From contig CAVZXS010000037.1 in NCBI GenBank assembly GCA_963779325.1, positions 496,001 through 560,000 of the forward strand: a stretch of 64,000 bases of DNA, in the 5' to 3' direction. Below are positions 45,711 through 54,712 of the stretch, in pieces (positions within the stretch are counted from its first letter, which is position 1; every line of letters begins with the position of its first letter). The stretch comes from CAVZXS01 sp963779325. Its GTDB lineage: Bacteria; Bacteroidota; Bacteroidia; Chitinophagales; Chitinophagaceae. Below the pieces are notes generated by a model. The model did not search any database. It worked only from the letters and a program-made list of their open reading frames with translations, and was not told the origin of the DNA. A program made the position numbers and the translations under genes.

Positions 45711-46730
45711 TTATAATTTTTCTATGATTTGCTCTAATCGCTTTAATTCAATTTGCTTTATCACCCCCTTCCCTATCTTCTCCAACAAAACATAATTCAT
45801 TTCATTTCTTACACGCTTCTTATCCATCTTTAATACATCAAATACTTTTTTCCTATTAAATGATGCATAAGTGGGTAACCCGTATTGCTCCAATACTTTT
45901 ATTACTTTATCTGTTTGCTTGAATCCTGTTAGTTGCTCCGAAATATGACAGGCATAGGTCATACCGATAGCAATGGCCTGCCCGTGCGATAACTCGTATT
46001 GATTTTCTATTGCATGGCCCAACGTGTGACCAAAGTTGAGCAACTTCCTGTCCCCCGTTTCAAATTCATCTTGCTGTACCAGTTTTGCTTTTAATAAAGC
46101 ATTGCTCTGTACCAAGTCGCAAATCAATTTTTGCTTGGCCCTGTATTTCTCTATACCGTTTGCCTCCAACTCTTTAAACATAGCCGCATTCTTTATACAG
46201 GCATGTTTTATAATTTCTGCAAAACCGTTTTGCCATTCAGCTGCCGGTAATGTATTCAGGAAAACCATATCGTGCAGGATAAATGCCGGCTGCCGAATAA
46301 TACCCACCATATTTTTATGCACCCCCACGTCAATACCGTTTTTACCGCCGACAGATGCATCTACCATTGCCAATAAAGACGTGGGAACAAAACCAAATTT
46401 TAATCCACGCATATAAACGGAAGCAGCATAACCGGTGATATCCGTTATTACACCACCGCCCACTCCTACCAGTGTAGTTTTTCTGTCGGCTTCCATTTCT
46501 ATTAGCTGCTCTATCAACGCATCAACAGTTGCCTGCACCTTATGTTCCTCACCGGGTTTCAGCACAATGGTATTCCATCCCTTAAACTTTTGCTGATGAT
46601 GCTTAAAAATATTTTCATCGGTAATGATGATTGTATTTTTTGCATCGACAATTTTTTTAAGATGCGAAAAACCACCGGCGAAATAGAAGTCGGTGGAGGC
46701 GTTGCTGAATTTTATTTTGGTATGGGTCAT
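45711..46730 (-). CDS. aroB: 3-dehydroquinate synthase
   Basis: Cyclises DAHP to 3-dehydroquinate with NAD+ and a divalent metal, second step of the shikimate pathway. The 339-residue product has the NAD-binding 'LVGVGGGVITDITGYAASVY' (about residues 92-111), 'VPTSLLAMVDASVGGKNGID', the metal ligands Glu in 'GFAEIIKHACIKN' and His in 'LLNFGHTLGHAIENQY', and 'HGQAIAIGM'. All look intact. It lies in the leftward aromatic operon between DAHP synthase (146 bp upstream, with a hairpin between) and aroA (26 bp downstream). Confidence 0.96.
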   Translation of the reverse strand: MTHTKIKFSNASTDFYFAGGFSHLKKIVDAKNTIIITDENIFKHHQQKFKGWNTIVLKPGEEHKVQATVDALIEQLIEMEADRKTTLVGVGGGVITDITGYAASVYMRGLKFGFVPTSLLAMVDASVGGKNGIDVGVHKNMVGIIRQPAFILHDMVFLNTLPAAEWQNGFAEIIKHACIKNAAMFKELEANGIEKYRAKQKLICDLVQSNALLKAKLVQQDEFETGDRKLLNFGHTLGHAIENQYELSHGQAIAIGMTYACHISEQLTGFKQTDKVIKVLEQYGLPTYASFNRKKVFDVLKMDKKRVRNEMNYVLLEKIGKGVIKQIELKRLEQIIEKL

Positions 46731-46757
46731 TTATAAATTACTTTTCTATCATACACT

Positions 46758-46793
46758 TCGCATATGCTGAAGCATTTGATGCAGCATATGCGA
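46758..46793. repeat. 12-bp inverted repeat between aroB and DAHP synthase genes
   Basis: TCGCATATGCTG / CAGCATATGCGA with a 12-base loop, followed by GTGACACAAGGGACGATGATAG. It has no T tract for termination. It could be a transcript processing or stabilising hairpin, or another dispersed repeat. Confidence 0.6.
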
Positions 46794-46879
46794 GTGACAC
46801 AAGGGACGATGATAGCAGCACCGGCTTCTGTAACATAAATAATTATCGAATCGAAACATTGGCTGAAAATACAGGAAGC

Positions 46880-47968
46880 TTATGCATCCATAATTTTTTT
46901 CTGATGATTGATACTCTCCATGTGTACTGCATCAAAATATTTAGTAATAAACTCATTGCTCAATCCTAATGAATCACCTTTCTTAAATGCTCTTTCCAAA
47001 ATTTCATTCCAGCGATTGGTTTGTAAGATGGTAATATTATTTTCTCTTTTGTAATTACCAATCTGCTCCGCAATTTTCATCCGCTGACCGATTATCTGCA
47101 TCAGCTCATCATCCAGGTGATTGATTTGCTGACGTAATTTCTCCAATGCAGCATGGTATTCTTCGGAGTTGATATCTTCCTTACGCCAAATAATAGTATC
47201 CAGCATTTCTTTCAACCGCGCAGGCGTTACCTGTTGCTTCGCATCGCTCCATGCTTTATCGGGGTCTATATGACTTTCAATCATCAGTCCGTCAAAATCC
47301 AAATCAATAGCTCGTTGCGCTACTTCCTGTAAAATATCTCTGCGTCCGCAAATATGCGAAGGGTCATTGATTAATAACATATCGGGATTACGGCGTTTCA
47401 TTTCAATAGCCAGATGCCACATAGGCGCATTTCGATATTCCGTATTACCATAAGAAGAAAATCCGCGATGAATTAAACCGATTTGTTTAATGCCGGCTCT
47501 TGCAATACGCTCTACAGCGCCGGTCCATAACTCCAAATCAGGATTGATTGGATTTTTTATCATCACCGGTACATCAACACCACGCAGTGCATCGGCAACT
47601 TCCTGTACACTGAAAGGGTTAACGGTCGTTCTTGCTCCAATCCACAAAACATCTACATCAAATGTCAATGCATCTTCTACCTGTTTGCCGGTAGCTATTT
47701 CAACGGTGGTGGGTAGCCCGGTTATTTTTTTTGCCTGTTGCAGCCAGGGCAAACCTTTGGCGCCGATACCCTCAAACAAACCGGGTTTGGTACGCGGTTT
47801 CCAAATGCCGGCACGCAACATGTCTACTTTACCGGTAGCGGCCAGTTGTTGTGCGGTAGCCAATACCTGCTCTTCCGTTTCGGCGCTGCACGGTCCGCTG
47901 ATGATTAACGGACGTTTGCCCCAGGCTTGTTGTGCTGTCTCTTTCATTGTTTGCTCTGCTGTTTGCAT
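46880..47968 (-). CDS. Bifunctional DAHP synthase / chorismate mutase
   Basis: The first shikimate enzyme fused to chorismate mutase. ATG at 47968 (MQTAEQTMKETAQQAWG) is preferred; the frame extends 48 bp upstream. N-terminal part: a DAHP synthase of the type-I KDPS-like group, with 'LIISGPCSAETEEQVLATAQ', 'MLRAGIWKPRTKPGLFEGIG', 'DVLWIGARTTVNPFSVQEVA', and 'LINDPSHICGRRDILQEV'. C-terminal ~90 residues: an AroQ-class chorismate mutase, 'LRQQINHLDDELMQIIGQRM', 'KIAEQIGNYKRENNI', ending 'FDAVHMESINHQ'. The fused mutase commonly gives feedback control by prephenate in related species (known of the family; not shown here). About 363 residues. Confidence 0.94.
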   Translation of the reverse strand: MQTAEQTMKETAQQAWGKRPLIISGPCSAETEEQVLATAQQLAATGKVDMLRAGIWKPRTKPGLFEGIGAKGLPWLQQAKKITGLPTTVEIATGKQVEDALTFDVDVLWIGARTTVNPFSVQEVADALRGVDVPVMIKNPINPDLELWTGAVERIARAGIKQIGLIHRGFSSYGNTEYRNAPMWHLAIEMKRRNPDMLLINDPSHICGRRDILQEVAQRAIDLDFDGLMIESHIDPDKAWSDAKQQVTPARLKEMLDTIIWRKEDINSEEYHAALEKLRQQINHLDDELMQIIGQRMKIAEQIGNYKRENNITILQTNRWNEILERAFKKGDSLGLSNEFITKYFDAVHMESINHQKKIMDA

Positions 47969-48031
47969 ATTATGTATTTGTAAAGTTAAGCCTCCGTTTT
48001 TAAAGGAGTATATCAAATGTTGTTTAAATTT

Positions 48032-48883
48032 TTATTTCAAAATCCTTCTTATTTTATTGGCATCATCAATTAATTGCCTAAGGTCATGACTGTTTTCTTT
48101 TTCAATACTTTCCTTAAACTTCAACAATTGCTTAATATGCTCATTCAACACATCAAGTACATTTTCTTTATTCTGCAAAAAAATGGGCGTCCACATGGCT
48201 GCATTACTTTTTGCCAGCCGCACGGTGCTTTCAAAACCCGCTGAGGCCAGTTCGAAAATGGCGTTCTCTTCTTTTTCTTTTTCCAGTACCGTATTGGCCA
48301 ATGCGAATGAAGTGATATGCGAAATATGGCTTACATAGGCAGCATGCAAATCATGCGCTACGGCATCCATCTCCAGCAGGTGCATACCGATTTTTTTATA
48401 CATCCCTTTTGTCCACTCTAATGCATCTGTATCCGATTCATCCGCATTACAAATAATTACCGCTTTATTTTCGAAAGCGCCGCGTACGGCAGCCTGCGGC
48501 CCGCTGTATTCAGTACCCCACATGGGATGCGTGGCCACAAACCTTCCCCTCTTCGGATGATTCTTTATAGCTTCCAGCGCTAGTTTTTTTGTTGAGCCCA
48601 GATCAATCACAATCTGTTTATCAATTTTATCGAGTACATGCGGTAAAACTTTTACCATTGCATCAACAGGTATTGCCAAAATAATTACATCTGATTCTTC
48701 AATGGCTTTATCAAGCGGCAATATTTCATCTACCAACTCCAGTTCAACAGCCTGCCGTGCATGATCTTCATTCGCATCAACACCAATCAATTTGGATGAG
48801 AGCTTTTTCTCATGCAATTGAATGGCTAATGAACCGCCAATGAGACCGGTCCCGATTATTGTTATAACTTTTCGGCCTGCCAT
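48032..48883 (-). CDS. tyrA: Prephenate dehydrogenase
   Basis: NAD(P)-dependent oxidative decarboxylation of prephenate to 4-hydroxyphenylpyruvate, towards tyrosine. The 283-residue product starts with the nucleotide-binding fold 'ITIIGTGLIGGSLAIQL', followed by 'ADVIILAIPVDAMVKVLPHV'-like 'SDVIILAIPVDAMVKVLPHV', 'VIDLGSTKKLALEAI', and 'FVATHPMWGTEYSGPQAA' with the active-site His. The helical dimerisation domain fills the C-terminus. It lacks an ACT domain. In the operon it sits 63 bp upstream of the DAHP synthase and 11 bp after the corrected end of the aminotransferase gene. Confidence 0.93.
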   Translation of the reverse strand: MAGRKVITIIGTGLIGGSLAIQLHEKKLSSKLIGVDANEDHARQAVELELVDEILPLDKAIEESDVIILAIPVDAMVKVLPHVLDKIDKQIVIDLGSTKKLALEAIKNHPKRGRFVATHPMWGTEYSGPQAAVRGAFENKAVIICNADESDTDALEWTKGMYKKIGMHLLEMDAVAHDLHAAYVSHISHITSFALANTVLEKEKEENAIFELASAGFESTVRLAKSNAAMWTPIFLQNKENVLDVLNEHIKQLLKFKESIEKENSHDLRQLIDDANKIRRILK

Positions 48884-48893
48884 GAATTATTAA

Positions 48894-50169
48894 TTAATAA
48901 TTATTAATTATTTTTTGCTTTGCTTCTTCAATTTTTTCTTCAGTACTGCATAAACTTACCCGCACATACTTCTCACCGGCAGATACCGAAAATACCGCCG
49001 GGTGTAATAAACACATTTGCGTTGTATAAAACATGATCACTTAAGGCCCCCCCGCCCCCCAAGGGGAGGATTCCGGAAACTTCACTATTGTTGTAATATC
49101 TTTCAGGCACTTTGGCCCACACGAACATACCTGCTTGCTCTTTTGAATACTCACATTTCAATAAATCCAATAACTGAAAAACTTTTTCTCTTCTTCTTTT
49201 ATACACTGCATTTACTTCATCATGCCATTCTTTGCCGAGTGTCAATGCTTTGGCAGCGGCTAATTGCAGCGGTAAAAACATACCGCTGTCCATATTACTC
49301 TTAAACCGAATTACTTCATCAATTCTTTCCTTAGCTCCGCAAAGCATACCTACCCGCCAGCCGGCCATATTGTGCGATTTACTTAATGAATTCAATTCTA
49401 TCACACAATCCTTGGCGCCTTCAATACTTAATATGCTCATCGGGTTCTCATTCAAAATAAAACTGTACGGATTATCATGAATCAATAAAATATTATTCCT
49501 TTTTGCAAACGAAATTAATTTTTCAAATAACTCTGTCGTCGGCAATTGCCCCGTGGGCATGTGCGGATAGTTTACAAACATCAGCTTCACAGTTCCACCC
49601 TCACTTCTCGCAGATGCTATTCGTTCTTCAATCGCATTCAAGTCCGGTTGCCAATTATTTTTTTCTTCAAGATTATATTCTGCAATTTTTCCGCCTGCTA
49701 ATTTTACGGCACTGCTATAGGCAGGATAGCCGGGGTTAGGCACCAACACTTCATCGCCGGCATTCAGATAAGTCATACAAATATGCATGATGCCCTCTTT
49801 GCTTCCTATCAGCGGCAGGATTTCCGTATCAGCATCTAACTCCGCGCCATACCATTTTTTATACCAATCGCTAATTGCTTTTCGTAATATCGGCGAACCT
49901 TTATATCCCTGGTAAGCATGTACATTCGGTTTCGCACTTTCTTCCTGCAATACTTTTATTACATCCGGGTGCGGCGGCATATCTGGGCTGCCGATACCGA
50001 GGTTTATAATATTTTTTCCTTCTTTATTCAGTCCGTCAATCTCTCTCAGTTTATGAGAGAAATAATATTCCCCCACACCGTCTAATCTATTGGAGACCCG
50101 CGCCTTTTCATTTACTGCGGTAATAGCCGCAGCGATGCTATCATTTCCTAATAACTCTTTGGTACTCAT
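48894..50169 (-). pseudogene. Class I/II aminotransferase of the aromatic operon, frameshifted at the C-terminus
   Basis: PLP aminotransferase that probably makes tyrosine or phenylalanine from the 2-oxo acid. The intact frame (50169-48973) has the N-terminal 'NLGIGSPDMPPHPDVIKVLQ', the 'YQGYKGSPILRKAISDWYKK' block, 'PNPGYPAYSSAVKLAGG', the Schiff-base lysine in 'ELNSLSKSHNMAGWRVGM' and ends early, 'VFITPGGIFGICR'. In the next frame it continues 'SAGEKYVRVSLCSTEEKIEE' to a stop at 48894, so a single extra base near 48983-48985 removes the last ~30 residues. A GC-rich palindrome (49041-49071) adds 'GILPLGGGGAL' just before. The pocket residues are intact. Family resembles LL-diaminopimelate-type aminotransferases. 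Confidence 0.86.
49041..49071. repeat. In-frame GC-rich palindromic repeat in the aminotransferase gene
   Basis: GGCCCCCCCGCCCCCC-AA-GGGGAGGA, a shortened member of the GC-rich repeat family, encoding 'GILPLGGGGAL' in frame between 'NNSEVS' and 'SDHVLYNA'. A C run of seven lies within. Confidence 0.7.
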
Positions 50170-50201
50170 TTCAACTAATTTTAAAAATAATTTTTAATCA
50201 A

Positions 50202-51104
50202 TCATTTTATCATCATACCATTTTTATATACACCGTAAATTTTTAATTCTTTCGTCAGCGGTTTCATCTCATCTATTACTTTTTCAAATTGTTCTTTTGT
50301 ATCAAATTCCATATCCGCATGAAAGTTGTATTTAAAATCGCTGCCGGGTATAGGAAAGCTTTGCAGCTTACTTAAATTTATTCCGCCGTTCGCAATGGCC
50401 GTCAGTACCTTGGCCAAACTGCCTCTTGAATGATCGGTAAAAAAATTTACGGAAGCTTTATCGGCGTTTGCAACAGGCACTGCCATATCTTCCCGTTGTA
50501 ATACTAAAAATCTTGTGTAGTTATTTTTTTGTGTATGAATATTGGGAGCTACCATATTTAAATTAAATAACTCCGCTGCAAGTTTACTTGCTATGGCGGC
50601 TATGTGTTTGCTTTTGTGCTGATGAATATGCTTTGCACTAAGTGCCGTATCATCCGTTTCTACCAGCTTCCATTTATATTTATCCAAAAACTCATAGCAC
50701 TGTTGCAGGGCCATGGTATGAGAGTGTACTTCTTTTATATCTTCCAGTCTCACGCCGGGGTTCACCAGCAGGTTTTGTTTTATTTGTAAATAAACTTCAC
50801 CCGCAATTTTCAGATTACTTTTTTGCAGCAGGTTATAATTGGGAAGGATGCTGCCGGCAATGGAATTCTCAATAGCCATCACACCGCCGTCGCTTTCTTT
50901 TTTATCAGCAGCTATTTTAAAACATTCTTTAAATGTAGCGCAGGGAATAACCTGTACATTCTTTCCAAAAAAATGGCCAGCCGCCATCTGGTGAAAGCTG
51001 CCTTCAAATCCCTGTATGGCTATACCCTTTTGCATATTATTGATAATGGAACCGGTTTCCGAAACAACCTGATTTTTAGTATTACTATTCCCTTTTATGT
51101 TCAT
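50202..51104 (-). CDS. pheA: Prephenate dehydratase
   Basis: Converts prephenate to phenylpyruvate, towards phenylalanine. Product of up to 300 residues; the ATG at 51104 or one at 51035 (MQKGIAIQGFEGSFHQM) may be used, the latter giving a normal N-terminus. Signatures: 'IAIQGFEGSFHQMAAGHFFG' (with the 'GxxxSFHQ' Thr-less form of the PDT motif), 'GGVMAIENSIAGSILPNYNL', and 'NNYTRFLVLQRED'. C-terminal ACT domain 'SRGSLAKVLTAIANGGINLS', 'KLQSFPIPGSDFKYNFHAD', which binds phenylalanine for feedback control in the family. It is the first gene of the leftward aromatic operon. Confidence 0.93.
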   Translation of the reverse strand: MNIKGNSNTKNQVVSETGSIINNMQKGIAIQGFEGSFHQMAAGHFFGKNVQVIPCATFKECFKIAADKKESDGGVMAIENSIAGSILPNYNLLQKSNLKIAGEVYLQIKQNLLVNPGVRLEDIKEVHSHTMALQQCYEFLDKYKWKLVETDDTALSAKHIHQHKSKHIAAIASKLAAELFNLNMVAPNIHTQKNNYTRFLVLQREDMAVPVANADKASVNFFTDHSRGSLAKVLTAIANGGINLSKLQSFPIPGSDFKYNFHADMEFDTKEQFEKVIDEMKPLTKELKIYGVYKNGMMIK

Positions 51105-51162
51105 ATCTAACTCATTTCTTTTTTATCACCTTTCTTTTATTTTTTTGACTTGCAACAAGACC

Positions 51163-51194
51163 AAAAAAAATCCCCCGAATTTATCGGAGGACTT
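51163..51194 (-). terminator. Rho-independent terminator between the helicase and the aromatic operon
   Basis: AAGTCCTCCGATAAATTCGGGGGA hairpin followed in the leftward direction by a run of T (A run at 51163-51170 on the plus strand). It lies downstream of the helicase (ends 51362). Confidence 0.75.
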
Positions 51195-51361
51195 ATATGT
51201 TGATTTTGGTTAAACTACTTAGTTTGATTTCAACAAAAGCACCTCCGCTTTCTTTCCGTAAAAAAAGAAATAAGAAAAACAGAAACTATAATATGCTTTT
51301 GTCATTGTCATCGGCAACAAATGTAATCATCTATGTTAAAGCGGCAAAATAATTATTTTGA

Positions 51362-53041
51362 TTAATCACGACGGCCGCCGGTATCCGCATCATTCATTCT
51401 AATCTTTCTTCCGCGAAAGTTTTTACCGTCCATCGCCTTAATCATTTTTTTACCGGCACCCGGCTCTATTTCAATCCAGCTGTTCATTTCCTTCATATCT
51501 ATTCTTCCCAACACATCTTTACTCAAATCGCTCATATCCAAAACAAACTGTAAAAAATTAGCTTTATAAAAACCATCCTTGGTGCCAAGATTTACGAACA
51601 GTCGTTGATAGTTTCCACTACCTGAAGCAGTTCCGGTTCTCGTTCTTGCTTCTCCGCCACGACCGGCAACAGGCCTTTCAGTTCTCTCTCCTCGACGCTC
51701 CGGTCTTTTCTGTTCACGCAGATTCAGATCAGCGGCGTTTTCATAATATTTCAAAAACCGATCAAACTCCAAAGCCGCTACCCGCTGCAATATTTCTTCC
51801 TTTTCTATATGACCGAATTTTTCTTTCAATGCCGGTAAATAGGTTTCGTATTCACCATGACTGATATCAGTCGCCAACATTTTATCTATAAAATGAAAAA
51901 ACTGTTTACGACAAACATCTTTACCGCTCGGTATATCCATCCGGTGAAAATTCGTTTTCACCAATCTTTCAATTTGCCTGAGTCGGTATACTTCTCTTGG
52001 TGTAACCAATGAAATAGAGATACCGCTTTTCCCCGCACGACCGGTACGACCGCTTCGATGCGTATATACTTCCGTATCATCGGGCAATTCATAATTTATT
52101 ACGTGTGTAATATCTTTTACATCAATACCTCTTGCCGCCACATCGGTTGCAATCAAAAGCTGAATACTTTTTTCGCGAAAGCGGGCCATTACTTTATCAC
52201 GCTGCTGCTGTGTCAAGTCGCCGTGTATAGCTTCTATATCATATCCTTCACGAACCAATTGTTCGGTTACTTCCTGCGCATCGGCCTTGGTACGGGTAAA
52301 TACAATACCGTACATGCCGGGATTAAAGTCTACAATTCGTTTTAAAGTTTCATAACGGTTAATGTGCTGAGTGGTATAATACTGGTGATCGATATTGGCG
52401 CTTCCTTCATTTACTTTGCCAATGGTAATTTCGAAAGGTTGCTCCATATACTTCTTACTTACCTGCCTTATAGCAGCCGGCATGGTAGCGCTGAACAACC
52501 AAGTGCTTTGGCGGTTGGGCGTATTTTTAAGTATATGCTCAATATCATCTTTAAAACCCATGTTCAACATTTCATCCGCTTCATCCAATACTACGTAATG
52601 AATATTTTGAAGGTCTATCGCTTTTCTTTCTATCAGGTCAATCAACCGACCCGGCGTAGCCACAACAATATGTGTTCCTCTTTTCAAATCTCTTATTTGC
52701 ATGGAAATAGAAGTACCGCCGTATACCGCGGTAACAGAAATAAGCGCCGATCCTTTTTTGAATTTATCCAAATCGCTGGCTATTTGTAAACAAAGCTCCC
52801 TGGTAGGGCAAATAATTAATGCCTGCGGAAATTTATCTTTCTTATTAATTAATTGCAATAATGGTAAACCAAACGCGGCTGTTTTACCGGTACCGGTTTG
52901 TGCTAACCCTATAAAATCCTTAGTTCCCTGTAATAAGACCGGTATCGCTTTTTGCTGTATGGGGGTTGGTTCTGTAAATCCTAAGGCAAGAACGGATTTC
53001 AATAATCCTTCTTCGATGCCTAATTCTTCAAATGTACTCAC
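51362..53041 (-). CDS. DEAD-box ATP-dependent RNA helicase
   Basis: Cytoplasmic RNA helicase of the CsdA/DbpA group (RNA remodelling, ribosome assembly). I choose the GTG at 53041 (VSTFEELGIEEGLLKS): it is the point where family homology begins, a TAnnTTTG box lies 36 bp upstream, and the longer frame to 53152 would start before the promoter. Motifs: Q motif 'LGFTEPTPIQQKAIP', I 'AQTGTGKTAAFGLPL', II 'VLDEADEMLNMGFK', III 'LFSATMP', V/VI 'TDVAARGIDVKDI' and 'HRSGRTGRAGKSG'. After the core (to ~370) come a linker rich in Arg and Gly and a C-terminal RNA-binding domain of the DbpA type ('QRLFVNLGTKDGFYKANFLQ', 'FRGRKIRMNDAD'). About 560 residues. Confidence 0.95.
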   Translation of the reverse strand: MSTFEELGIEEGLLKSVLALGFTEPTPIQQKAIPVLLQGTKDFIGLAQTGTGKTAAFGLPLLQLINKKDKFPQALIICPTRELCLQIASDLDKFKKGSALISVTAVYGGTSISMQIRDLKRGTHIVVATPGRLIDLIERKAIDLQNIHYVVLDEADEMLNMGFKDDIEHILKNTPNRQSTWLFSATMPAAIRQVSKKYMEQPFEITIGKVNEGSANIDHQYYTTQHINRYETLKRIVDFNPGMYGIVFTRTKADAQEVTEQLVREGYDIEAIHGDLTQQQRDKVMARFREKSIQLLIATDVAARGIDVKDITHVINYELPDDTEVYTHRSGRTGRAGKSGISISLVTPREVYRLRQIERLVKTNFHRMDIPSGKDVCRKQFFHFIDKMLATDISHGEYETYLPALKEKFGHIEKEEILQRVAALEFDRFLKYYENAADLNLREQKRPERRGERTERPVAGRGGEARTRTGTASGSGNYQRLFVNLGTKDGFYKANFLQFVLDMSDLSKDVLGRIDMKEMNSWIEIEPGAGKKMIKAMDGKNFRGRKIRMNDADTGGRRD

Positions 53042-53076
53042 TGTAAAATTTAATTTAATGAAAAAATATATGCCGG

Positions 53077-53084
53077 CAAAGGTA
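53077..53084 (-). promoter_or_regulatory. TAnnTTTG promoter box of the helicase gene
   Basis: Minus strand TACCTTTG at 53084-53077. A clear TTTG at -33 is missing (the position reads TTTTA). Transcription would start about 30 bp before the GTG. Confidence 0.4.
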
Positions 53085-53218
53085 GCTTTTAAAAAATAGG
53101 TAAAAGAATGTTTTTTAGTACGCAACCCGCAACTGCCGCCGCTAAGAAACAATCATGTATTGCAAAAATGGAAGTTGTTTGTCATTAACGAATCCGGTTC
53201 TGCTTATTTTTTAAATGA

Positions 53219-53249
53219 AGAATGCCCCGTATTTACTACGGGGCATTCT
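53219..53249. terminator. Rho-independent terminator of the OmpA gene
   Basis: AGAATGCCCCGTA / TACGGGGCATTCT perfect 13-bp stem with a four-base loop. It lies 20 bp after the stop of ompA and can also act for the opposite strand. Confidence 0.85.
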
Positions 53250-53269
53250 CTATTTTATATAATTGTCAA

Positions 53270-54622
53270 TTAGTAAGTCGCTTTCAATTCTACACGGCGG
53301 TTTTTCTGACGACCGGCCGGTGTTTTATTATCTGCCACAGGTTCATCTGATCCGTGACCTGCTGCTGTCAGCCTGCTTTCATCTACGCCTTTGCTTACAA
53401 GGTATTGTTTAACCGAATTTGCGCGGTTTTCACTAAGCGTCATATTTTTGGCTGCATCACCTGAGTTATCAGTATGTCCGTCAATATTCAATCTTAAGTC
53501 CGGGTTATCTTTTAATATTTTAACTACTGTGTTCAACGGAGCATAAGACTTAGTAAGCAATTTAAAGCTGCCCGTGGCAAAGTAAACATTCTTTGCTGCG
53601 TATTCTATTTTCTTAACTATTTCCTTTTTAATTTCAGGACAGCCCATATTCTCAGCAATACCGGGTACTGCGGGGCATTTATCTTCTTCGTCATTAATGC
53701 CGTCACTATCTCCATCAGGTATCGGGCATCCCTGGTAACGGGCTACACCTACTACATCCTTACATTTATCTTCTTCATCATTAATGCTGTCTCCATCCGT
53801 ATCAGGAATAGGACATCCTCCGTACCGGGCAAACCCAAATACATCTTTACATTTATCTTCCTCATCATTAATACCGTCTTTATCGGTATCGGGAATCGGG
53901 CATCCATCGTACTTCGCCAAGCCGGCTTCCGTCGGGCATTTATCTTTATCATCGGTAATACCGTCATTGTCTGTATCTTCAGGAGCAGGAGGCGGCGGTG
54001 GCGGCGGTATTACTTGCGGTACTACTACAGCCTCTTTTTTCTTGCCAATAATGCCGGACACACCTATGCTGTTGTAAAAATGATGAGTTGATGTCTCAGT
54101 AGTTACCGGCAACCTGTATTGGTTATTGATGAATATACTTGCTTCATCAAAAAAGTTGATACGCAAACCCAAGCCTACCGGAGCAAACGCACCCCAATAG
54201 CCTTTGTATTTATTGGCGCCTACACCGAGTGAGATATAAGGAATCACCCAATATTTTTCTGTTGTCATTTTAAGATTAACAGAAGCGTCGGCTTCCAATA
54301 ATAAATTATCAGCAGCAAAAGACGGGCGGTTGGCAAAAGGATAATTAACAAAAGTACCATGCAGTGTTCCTGCAAAATCAATATGCTTTTGTAATCCCTT
54401 GAAATACGTTACAGCTATACCGGGCGCCATTTCTCTGAATTTAGCCCATTGCTTATTGCTTAGTACCGAGCTTAAAGAACTTGTGCGGATCCGCTGCGAA
54501 GTAGGAAAATCAGTTAATGTAAAACTGATACCGAGTGCAGACTGCCTGATATTATCATCTTGGGCAACTAAACCCTGAACAATAAATATTACAGAAAGCA
54601 ACAACACAATAATTTTCTTCAT
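53270..54622 (-). CDS. OmpA-family outer-membrane protein with calcium-binding TSP3 repeats
   Basis: A 450-residue envelope protein. Signal peptide 'MKKIIVLLLSVIFIVQGLVAQ', an N-terminal beta barrel (about 22-190), a proline hinge ('QVIPPPPPPPAPED'), four thrombospondin type-3 repeats of the form 'DTDNDGITDDKDKCPTE' (about 215-330; Asp-rich, predicted Ca2+ sites, each closed by a Cys pair 'GCPIPD'), and a C-terminal OmpA domain ('NLRLNIDGHTDNSGDAAKNM'-like 'LRLNIDGHTDNSGDAAKN', 'LSENRANSVKQYLVSKGVDE', 'RVELKATY') that binds peptidoglycan. It would anchor the outer membrane to the wall. It has a TAnnTTTG box upstream at 54655-54662. Confidence 0.95.
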   Translation of the reverse strand: MKKIIVLLLSVIFIVQGLVAQDDNIRQSALGISFTLTDFPTSQRIRTSSLSSVLSNKQWAKFREMAPGIAVTYFKGLQKHIDFAGTLHGTFVNYPFANRPSFAADNLLLEADASVNLKMTTEKYWVIPYISLGVGANKYKGYWGAFAPVGLGLRINFFDEASIFINNQYRLPVTTETSTHHFYNSIGVSGIIGKKKEAVVVPQVIPPPPPPPAPEDTDNDGITDDKDKCPTEAGLAKYDGCPIPDTDKDGINDEEDKCKDVFGFARYGGCPIPDTDGDSINDEEDKCKDVVGVARYQGCPIPDGDSDGINDEEDKCPAVPGIAENMGCPEIKKEIVKKIEYAAKNVYFATGSFKLLTKSYAPLNTVVKILKDNPDLRLNIDGHTDNSGDAAKNMTLSENRANSVKQYLVSKGVDESRLTAAGHGSDEPVADNKTPAGRQKNRRVELKATY

Positions 54623-54654
54623 AATACAGATAGTTTTGTTTTTTGATAACCCGA

Positions 54655-54662
54655 CAAAAATA
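54655..54662 (-). promoter_or_regulatory. TAnnTTTG promoter box of the OmpA gene
   Basis: Minus strand TATTTTTG at 54662-54655, about 33 bp before the ATG at 54622. A TTTC 20 bp further upstream is the closest match to the -33 box. Confidence 0.4.
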
Positions 54663-54712
54663 AAGGGTAAGTTCTACATCCTGAAATAATTTATTGACTT
54701 AATATACACTTA

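Noticed and set aside
47490..48089. A 199-codon open frame on the plus strand
   Set aside because: Antisense shadow of the DAHP synthase-chorismate mutase and tyrA genes; composition is unlike a protein.
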